64,000 bases of DNA. Origin: Shewanella violacea DSS12. Its GTDB lineage: Bacteria > Pseudomonadota > Gammaproteobacteria > Enterobacterales > Shewanellaceae. The number at the start of each line of letters is the position of its first letter. Within the stretch, counting starts at the first letter, position 1. The position numbers and the translations under genes were made by a program. The DNA lies in the NCBI RefSeq assembly GCF_000091325.1, contig NC_014012.1, forward strand, positions 3,356,500 to 3,420,499, given 5' to 3'. A model generated the notes under the pieces. That model ran no database searches, was not told the DNA's origin, and saw only the letters and a program-made list of their open reading frames with translations. Shown piece after piece: positions 57,624-64,000 of the stretch.

Positions 57624-58031
57624 CCAAACCTGAATTAATAAACCAGCTGATCAGCTAAATACCTTAATTGGCTGTAAAAAATCTCAAAGTCATCCCCTCT
57701 TACTCCCAAGGGAAAAGTAAACTGGTTATCCACGGCTCCAAGACATAGCTCCGAATATGCGAAAAATGGATATCTATAACAACGACAGCTTATGCACACC
57801 TAGAGCCTAGATAGAATAGTGCAAATGACAGAAAGGATTATCCACGAGCTAGATGGCTTGTTACAACGCGAGCTGAACTCGTTCTCATCAACAAATAATC
57901 CATAGTGAACACTAACTCTGATTCAATCGAAAATTGGCGGTAATAATTCCCCAGATTGACATGATTCGAGTATAGAATAGCCCTACTGAATATCGGGTCC
58001 TGCGGACTGTGTAAATTGGGAAGTAAAAGTC
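57624..58031. other. Intergenic region before the glycosyltransferase gene
   Basis: About 400 bases with no supported gene, terminator or RNA. The downstream gene starts at a GTG. Confidence 0.4.
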
Positions 58032-59261
58032 GTGAAAAAAGTACTAGTGATAGGTTATGTGTGGCCAGAGCCCAACTCCTCAGCCGCGGGCACTCACATG
58101 ATGTCGCTGTTACGCCTCTACAGACAGCAAGGCTGGCAGGTAGAATTTGCCACTCCGGCCCAACCTTCCGATCATATGATTGACCTAACCGCTGAAGGCA
58201 TCTCTAGTAAAAACATCGCCCTAAACTGCGATAGTTTCGATACCTATATCTCTCAATATCAACCTGATGTCGTCATGTTCGACCGTTTTATGATGGAGGA
58301 GCAATTTGGTTGGCGAGTCGAGAAGCAGTGTCCTGATGCCATCAAGATACTCGATACAGAAGACCTGCAGTGTTTGCGTAATGCACGCCACATAGCCCAT
58401 AAGGGTGAGCGAGTACTCACTCAAAGCGACCTATTCAGCGATATAGCCAAGCGAGAAATTGCTGCTATTCTCCGCTGTGATATCTCCTTGATCATCTCAA
58501 GCTTCGAAATGGAGTTACTCGAGACCACTTTTAAGGTTGATCCCAGTCTATTGCATCATCTGCCGTTCATGGTGGACTTAAATAACTGCCCGACTCAGAC
58601 AAAAACATATTCACAACGTCAGCACTTTATGACCATAGGTAATTTCCGCCATGCCCCGAACTGGGATGCCGTGTTATACCTGCAACAGATCTGGCCCTTG
58701 ATCAGAAAACAGCTACCCCAGGCCGAGCTACATATCTACGGCTCCTACCCACCACCGAAAGCAACGGCGCTGAATAACCCCAAAACTGGTTTTTTGATAA
58801 AAGGCTGGGCAGAAGATGCTTATAAGGTGATGGAACAATCTCGTGTCTGCCTTGCCCCGATACGTTTCGGCGCAGGCATCAAGGGCAAGCTTCTCGATGC
58901 CATGCTCATGCAGACCCCAAGCGTGACCACATCAGTTGGCAGTGAAGGCATGGTTGAGGATGAAACCTGGCCTGGACATATCACAGATGATACAGAGGAT
59001 TTTGCTCAAGCCGCCGTGGATTTATACGCTCAAGAGTCGCTCTGGGCTGAGGCTCAAAGCCACGCCTCAAATCTATTATCCGCAAGGTATGATGGCCAAG
59101 TTTTAGGTCTAGAATGGATGAAAAAATTAAACCAGACATTAGATAATTTAGCCCAGCACAGATTGAATAACTTTACCGGCGCCATGATGAAACATCATTC
59201 CATGGCAAGCACAAAGTATATGTCCCAGTGGATCGCCGCTAAGAATGCCAATTGCCAATAA
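58032..59261 (+). CDS. Glycosyltransferase, GT4-like
   Basis: 409 residues from a GTG start. N-terminal Rossmann-like domain (KKVLVIGYVWPEPNSSAAGTHMMSLL) and a C-terminal nucleotide-sugar domain (about 200-370) containing the GT-B motif CLAPIRFGAGIKGKLLDAM with the conserved Glu/Asp region after it (VGSEGMV). Predicted cytoplasmic and involved in transferring a sugar to a glycan or other acceptor. No sugar-synthesis genes are near, so its product cannot be assigned. Confidence 0.82.
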   Translation: MKKVLVIGYVWPEPNSSAAGTHMMSLLRLYRQQGWQVEFATPAQPSDHMIDLTAEGISSKNIALNCDSFDTYISQYQPDVVMFDRFMMEEQFGWRVEKQCPDAIKILDTEDLQCLRNARHIAHKGERVLTQSDLFSDIAKREIAAILRCDISLIISSFEMELLETTFKVDPSLLHHLPFMVDLNNCPTQTKTYSQRQHFMTIGNFRHAPNWDAVLYLQQIWPLIRKQLPQAELHIYGSYPPPKATALNNPKTGFLIKGWAEDAYKVMEQSRVCLAPIRFGAGIKGKLLDAMLMQTPSVTTSVGSEGMVEDETWPGHITDDTEDFAQAAVDLYAQESLWAEAQSHASNLLSARYDGQVLGLEWMKKLNQTLDNLAQHRLNNFTGAMMKHHSMASTKYMSQWIAAKNANCQ

Positions 59262-59307
59262 ATAGTCAACATTCAACACCGGGATTAATCTAAGCTAAAA
59301 CCTCATT

Positions 59308-60405
59308 TCACAGGAGTACTTCAAACATCACGGTGAAATGATCGTTATAGCTTTTATCTTCTACATCTTTGACCGACACATTAGTAAAGTCCACATTCAA
59401 CATAAATGGGATAATGCTGGCGCCTGGGGCATCTACCTGCCCTATACCTTCATCGATTAAGCTCCCCTTGTTGACCAGCTCAGGTGTAGAACTACACCCT
59501 TGGCAGGTAATGCTATAGGGAATGCTGGTCGAACCGCCCATTACAGGCTTCAAGGTATAATCATTAGCATCTTTATTGATGAGCTTAAAACTCAATCCAT
59601 TTTGAAAATAACCCAGGGCGGAGATCTTAAAGCCCGTTGTACCACTCACAGTGTGCTTATAGGTATCATATTCCGGCGTGATATGACCGTTACCTAGCAC
59701 ATTGATACGAGTTATCACACTCGGGTTATAGGCTATCTGTATCGAAAACGTCATGGGAATATTACGGTAAGTCTTTACGGCCTCAGAGATATTGGCCTTA
59801 AAGCCATAACTGATAATGCCTGTGACCGTACCTGAATACATTCCTTTTGGCTTACCTTTCAAGCGTTGGATAAGCTCTGTTTTATCTAAACGGATAACGG
59901 GCTGATAGCGTTTAAAAGGCGTTTGAGGACTATCGAAGCCAATACTCTGATCCGCAATACAAAATCCACTACCTGTACTCAAGACTGTGGTGGTCGCTGC
60001 TATGGTTGACTGGCCACACACAGGATAGATATCGGCATAGGAAGCCAGAACAAACTGGCCTGATACTTGATATTTAACACCGCTTAATTTTATCGGCATA
60101 GAAACATGATCAGAACCAGTAGACAGCTCAATCGTGATGTCAGTCGGCGTCGTATAGGTACCTGGCACCCATCTTGTCGTATCGGGTAAACGCGCAGGAG
60201 TGAACCAGTAATTAGGACGTATAAATTCACCATCAGTACTGGCATTGGCCCATTTCAACTTGTCGCCAGTCAGCGTACCATTGATGGTAAACGCTGTTGC
60301 CGATTGAACATAAAGCAATAAACAAAGTGTCAGAGTGCCAAGCTGGAACCACCGCTGCAGCGCACTCATACCTAATGAATATGACTTCGACGATTGAGCA
60401 TTCAT
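59308..60405 (-). CDS. Pilus tip/initiator protein of a chaperone-usher system (CblD/CfaE-like)
   Basis: 365 residues from the ATG at 60405, preceded by GGGGAGAG inside the chaperone gene. A signal peptide (about 20-42, ending SATAF) is followed by a beta-rich protein with paired Cys (VCGQS, SGFCIAD; then ITCQGCSST). The middle motif GMYSGTVTGIISYGF and the two-domain length resemble the CblD/CfaE minor tip subunit of alpha-class pili. Last gene of the operon, with a two-base gap (TAAG-ATG) from the chaperone. Receptor specificity cannot be predicted. Role as adhesin or initiator is inference. Confidence 0.7.
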   Translation of the reverse strand: MNAQSSKSYSLGMSALQRWFQLGTLTLCLLLYVQSATAFTINGTLTGDKLKWANASTDGEFIRPNYWFTPARLPDTTRWVPGTYTTPTDITIELSTGSDHVSMPIKLSGVKYQVSGQFVLASYADIYPVCGQSTIAATTTVLSTGSGFCIADQSIGFDSPQTPFKRYQPVIRLDKTELIQRLKGKPKGMYSGTVTGIISYGFKANISEAVKTYRNIPMTFSIQIAYNPSVITRINVLGNGHITPEYDTYKHTVSGTTGFKISALGYFQNGLSFKLINKDANDYTLKPVMGGSTSIPYSITCQGCSSTPELVNKGSLIDEGIGQVDAPGASIIPFMLNVDFTNVSVKDVEDKSYNDHFTVMFEVLL

Positions 60406-60406
60406 C

Positions 60407-61129
60407 TTACTCTCCCCGGGGTAAAGTAATCTCTTCCCTGAATGTCTCATCGTGATTGAGCACCATCAAGTTAAGCTCACCACGCTGCAACTCCTTTGGT
60501 ACATGCACATCTCTAGTTCGACCCGCAAGAATGGTGAAATTCGCCTTGCATAAAGCTTTAGCGCTCTTCTTAGCAGCATCTTTTTCGCACTGATCGATTA
60601 CGATATTTATTAAGGTATTGCCGCTATTTTTCGCCGTAATAATCTCACCTTTATAATCGAGATGATATTTAATTTTGCTCTCCTTAGCCGGCACTATGTA
60701 GTAGGGAGAGAAACCAAACAACATATCAATTTTTGACTGCTCTTTACCATCTGTGCTGTATGAGACTGGTTGAATATTGATCTGGTAGACCCTATCTCTG
60801 TCGGTCCCGCACTTAGCGCCACAGATACTTTCAACCTGGATCTCTTTAACCATATTAGGTTCAATCACAAGTTTCGATGGCTTAGTCGCTATCTCCCATG
60901 AATCTAGATTCTCTCTGGTATAGGGAGTCTTGATAATCTTATTATCAATAATCTCAACTTTAGACACTGAGGTTTTCAAAAAATAGGTGATTTTATCGGT
61001 ATTATCTAAAGTGAACACCCCTGCCTGACCGTCTGGATTGGTTAGCATAAGGCTACTGATCGCCATAGCTTGAGTATCAAACACGGATAAGGATAAGAAA
61101 ATAAACAGTAAACTTTTAATAGCATTCAT
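60407..61129 (-). CDS. Periplasmic pilus chaperone
   Basis: 240 residues with a signal peptide (about 1-24, ending TQAMAIS) and two Ig-like domains typical of alpha-class fimbrial chaperones (SLMLTNPDGQAGVFTLDN at the start, RDRVYQINIQPVS in the G1-type strand, Cys pair SICGAKCGT). It would hold pilus subunits in the periplasm and deliver them to the usher. Its start lies three bases after the usher stop and its stop is one base from the tip gene, a tight operon. Confidence 0.85.
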   Translation of the reverse strand: MNAIKSLLFIFLSLSVFDTQAMAISSLMLTNPDGQAGVFTLDNTDKITYFLKTSVSKVEIIDNKIIKTPYTRENLDSWEIATKPSKLVIEPNMVKEIQVESICGAKCGTDRDRVYQINIQPVSYSTDGKEQSKIDMLFGFSPYYIVPAKESKIKYHLDYKGEIITAKNSGNTLINIVIDQCEKDAAKKSAKALCKANFTILAGRTRDVHVPKELQRGELNLMVLNHDETFREEITLPRGE

Positions 61130-61132
61130 ACT

Positions 61133-64000
61133 TTAATTCCAGTTATTTACAAAATTGTTCTGTCTAATGAGGCGTTTTGCCTTGAGACATAATTCACTTA
61201 ATAGGATTTCTTGTTTTGCCGTTAGGTTAGACTCATTGGTAACATAGGCGTATTGACGCTGGCCTAAGGTGCGGATTATCACAGACAAGCCGACATCATC
61301 GAGTTTTTGTCTTGTAATAAGCAGTTCGGTTTGATTCGTGAAAGCCCCAACGAAGTAGTATTTCTTATCACCTATAGTGACGCCCTTGGGTTTATTGTCA
61401 CTTCCATGGCCGACCGCTTGCTCATGATCTAAGCCCGGAAGACAATAGTTTTTACCCGTATTAACGATATAGGTAGAATCTAGATCTAGGCTCGGAGTCA
61501 GGCAAGTTTGATGCTGTGAAACCAGTTGATAATTTGATCCCGCGATGACAGATATCTTAAATACCCCCTCGGCTAACCTTTCAACATCGACGCAACCTAC
61601 GCCGACACATTCGACATTCGCGATAGCTTGGTTATTCACATCATCGAATGAGGAGATAAAGGTCTTAATTTTTACCAGTTCTATATCCAGGGAAAGCACT
61701 GTGCCAGGCAGGCTATACCCCGACGTTTCATGGGCTTGATCACTGATATAGTTCGATGAGTCTGTATCCAGGTGAACGCTAAGGGACTTATAGCTATCGA
61801 CGGGGATCACCGTATCTTCTCTAACTATATTTTCGTTGTAACTTAAACTGCTACCCTTATAAACCGACAGCAGACCACGGTGGGTATCTGCACCACCTTG
61901 GTTATCGGCGTCGACAATGATGTAGGCGTCACTTTTCTGTGAGGTAAAATAAATCTCGCCCTTACCCGAAAGCACTTGGGTACTGTCCATGCTCGTATTG
62001 ATCGTTCGGGTGCCATCAGAGCTGATATAAGCATAGGTATCAGACATAATATGCTCATCCTGATAGCTGATGTTACTCGAGAAGTCTGAATTCATATCAT
62101 GATCTATACTTGTGCCGTTATAGCTGACCCCAAGTTCATTGTTCATCGACAATGAATCACCAAATTGCACATCCTTGGAGACACTATTTCTGAACTCATC
62201 CATCCCCAGAGGGCTCATAGAAACCGAAGAATTTACACTCCAACCGGTAGCAAATGGCACAGTCCAGAGTACACCGGCATACCAATCATCGTCATCGCCG
62301 AAACTATCCCCCCCCTGGAGAGTCGCTGACAGGTTAATCATAGAGTCGGCAATAAATGAATGAGAGTAACCGGCACTTACCGACCAATAATCGCTCTGAG
62401 TGACAAGTTGATCCAAGACACTTTCTTCATCCAGCTTATTATTGACATAAAGCAGGTAGCCTTGACCATCCCAGAGATTAGAGGAGATATTGACATTGAG
62501 ACGCTCATAGCCGGTATTGGATAGCATATAATTATCCAATCCATAATCACTGTCCGCCGAGTCGAACTTCTCATAACCTAGGCCAATGTTATAAAAATTA
62601 GCGTTAACCGCAATAAATCGGCTGCCATTAGAGTAGGAAGAAAATTTTATCTGAGCCGTGGAGACATCATTAACTGACTGTTTAAGACCGAACTCGGCCA
62701 TAGTGCTATCGGAATTAGATAGCAGGCGCGCGCCAACCATACTGCTGTCGGTTAACTGATAGGACGCTTTTCCCTCGACAAAGTTATTAGTGTCCAGTTC
62801 TAGCCTTTGAGTCTGGCTATAGGTCTCGAGATATTCATCCAATCCCAGTCCGTTTCCATGGGGTTCGATACCATCGTAGAGCAAGCTATCGCCATAGTGC
62901 CCATAAGCTAACTTGCCTTGGAGCGCCTTGAGGTTACGACTCTGACTATCGCTAGGCTCATCTACATCTTCATATCTGTCATTTAAAATACCCGCAGAGA
63001 AACTGTAATCAAATTCCCCCTTGTTGAGTGAGAAAGCCGTGTTATTAAATATCTGCTGCTGCTCTCTTAGAATCTCACGACCAGCCGATATCACGACTAT
63101 CGTTGCCGTATATGAACCATAAGCGAGATCGCGAAAGGCGATACTCTGCTGTCCGGCATCGACATTTTGACTATGAATTAAGTGACCATCACGATAAACC
63201 TCGATGCGCCCCTTGTTGGGCAAAATATAGAACAAACGTCTGTTATTTTGCTTGCCGCCATCGATCAAATTTTTTGAGGAAGAGTAATTAATCACATCCT
63301 GGGAGTATCCACCCGACAGGTCCATAAATGAGGTGGTATTTTGCTCATAACCATATTTGAAGTGACCCAATTGAAAGCGGTGATTTCCGCTCTCATAGTC
63401 ATAGGATAGCTGCTCTGCCTCAAACTTATCGCTTGAAGTATCGGCGTAGATACTCGACTTGATCGAGCCATACTTTAAGCCCACTAAAGTTTCATCTCGG
63501 GTTATAACCGATGAGCCACCATCACTGAAATAGTGATAGTTTACATTAAGGCTATTTATGGCCCCATAACGCTCGTTAGTGGCATTATGGAACGTCTTAG
63601 CCGTCTTATGACTGTCTATTAAGCTTACATTGATAAATAACTTAAGATGTTTCTTTTCAAAATCATAAGTAAAAGCATAGCGCTCTGGCATCAGGTTACA
63701 CTCGGACACCTTGCCTTGGCACTCTTGTGAGGTTTCTATGTTATTCATGGCCGAGACTATCTCGGCGACAGACTCTTTTTTAACGTAAAATCGCGCTAAA
63801 TACTGCTCAATAAGTCCCTGACTGGATGTGTTTAACGAAGCTGAAGTTGGTGTAGAATTAAGTTCAATAGAGACTTGCTCGGGGGCACTGGCTAACTCAA
63901 AGCTAAAGCGCTCGGTGCTACCAGCATACATATCGGCAAATTCTGCAGGGATCTCAATGCCTTCACTCTCTACCGAAGCATTGACGGGCTGTGAAAAAAT
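61133..64000 (-). CDS. Outer-membrane pilus usher (5' end cut by the window edge)
   Basis: The frame stays open from 61133 to the right edge, so about 955 residues are visible and the start lies outside. The internal Met at 63931 is not the start. It is an alpha-class (CfaC/TcfC-type) usher: RRLFYILPNKGRIEVYRDGH and DAGQQSIAFRDLAYGSYTA are family motifs in the plug/early-barrel region, followed by a long beta-barrel. After the barrel comes a C-terminal domain with Cys pair (CLTPSLDLDST...YCLPGL) and an unusual tail of about 60 residues that resembles a SPOR domain (YYFVGAFTNQ, then LDDVGLSVIIRTLGQRQYAY). It secretes and assembles pilus subunits. Confidence 0.9.
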   Translation of the reverse strand: MFSQPVNASVESEGIEIPAEFADMYAGSTERFSFELASAPEQVSIELNSTPTSASLNTSSQGLIEQYLARFYVKKESVAEIVSAMNNIETSQECQGKVSECNLMPERYAFTYDFEKKHLKLFINVSLIDSHKTAKTFHNATNERYGAINSLNVNYHYFSDGGSSVITRDETLVGLKYGSIKSSIYADTSSDKFEAEQLSYDYESGNHRFQLGHFKYGYEQNTTSFMDLSGGYSQDVINYSSSKNLIDGGKQNNRRLFYILPNKGRIEVYRDGHLIHSQNVDAGQQSIAFRDLAYGSYTATIVVISAGREILREQQQIFNNTAFSLNKGEFDYSFSAGILNDRYEDVDEPSDSQSRNLKALQGKLAYGHYGDSLLYDGIEPHGNGLGLDEYLETYSQTQRLELDTNNFVEGKASYQLTDSSMVGARLLSNSDSTMAEFGLKQSVNDVSTAQIKFSSYSNGSRFIAVNANFYNIGLGYEKFDSADSDYGLDNYMLSNTGYERLNVNISSNLWDGQGYLLYVNNKLDEESVLDQLVTQSDYWSVSAGYSHSFIADSMINLSATLQGGDSFGDDDDWYAGVLWTVPFATGWSVNSSVSMSPLGMDEFRNSVSKDVQFGDSLSMNNELGVSYNGTSIDHDMNSDFSSNISYQDEHIMSDTYAYISSDGTRTINTSMDSTQVLSGKGEIYFTSQKSDAYIIVDADNQGGADTHRGLLSVYKGSSLSYNENIVREDTVIPVDSYKSLSVHLDTDSSNYISDQAHETSGYSLPGTVLSLDIELVKIKTFISSFDDVNNQAIANVECVGVGCVDVERLAEGVFKISVIAGSNYQLVSQHQTCLTPSLDLDSTYIVNTGKNYCLPGLDHEQAVGHGSDNKPKGVTIGDKKYYFVGAFTNQTELLITRQKLDDVGLSVIIRTLGQRQYAYVTNESNLTAKQEILLSELCLKAKRLIRQNNFVNNWN

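Overview
The window is chromosomal DNA of a marine gammaproteobacterium, almost certainly a Shewanella. The evidence is gene content and order: tig-clpP-clpX-lon-hupB-ppiD next to fabV, a divergent psp locus beside sapABCDF, a TonB2-type ttpC-exbB-exbD-tonB operon preceded by a DUF3450 gene, plus methionine gamma-lyase, ComFB and MiaE. This is inference from synteny and protein resemblance; no database search was possible. Most of the window is ordinary, densely packed housekeeping sequence. The odd material sits in a few intergenic or accessory stretches.

Layout. 1-3.8 kb (minus): TonB2 energy-transduction operon with a Fur-box-like site upstream. 4.8-8.3 kb (minus): a small lipoprotein, its decayed paralogue, and a large TonB-dependent receptor. 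8.9-10.1 kb: a porin. 10.3-15 kb: divergent polB and dinG sharing a perfect LexA box, then a TSUP transporter, priC and a DUF2057 gene. 17.4-18.6 kb: comFB, a 14-bp tandem-repeat array, the SRP RNA gene ffs and comEA. 18.9-20 kb: methionine gamma-lyase. 20.2-25.5 kb: ycjF-ycjX-pspC-pspB-pspA with pspF divergent across a sigma-54 promoter. 25.6-31 kb: sapABCDF. 31.2 kb: fabV.

32.5-36.7 kb is the most unusual region. A diverged, frameshifted copy of the 3' end of ppiD plus its terminator lies 3.7 kb from the intact ppiD end. Between the two copies sit a pentapeptide-repeat/glycine-rich lipoprotein gene, remnants of other reading frames and two copies of a roughly 250-340 bp non-coding repeat. 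This looks like a foreign island placed beside ppiD. Then come ppiD, hupB, lon, clpX (with an apparent 1-nt frameshift in a homopolymer run), clpP, tig, a Pro-Arg-His tRNA cluster with a tRNA-tail remnant, folD, cysS, ppiB, lpxH, miaE, a Yip1 gene, glnS, feoAB with a Fur-type palindrome, a GAF-GGDEF protein, a glycosyltransferase, and a chaperone-usher pilus operon (tip protein, chaperone, usher) that runs off the right edge.

The genes form several functional blocks: iron and TonB-dependent uptake (TonB2, receptor, feoAB), SOS and replication restart (polB, dinG, priC), envelope stress (psp, sap, ppiD) and proteostasis (tig, clpP, clpX, lon, ppiB, ppiD). A recurring oddity is that short tandem repeats with 7, 7, 8 or 14-bp units sit just after the stop codons of fabV, folD, the Yip1 gene and comFB.
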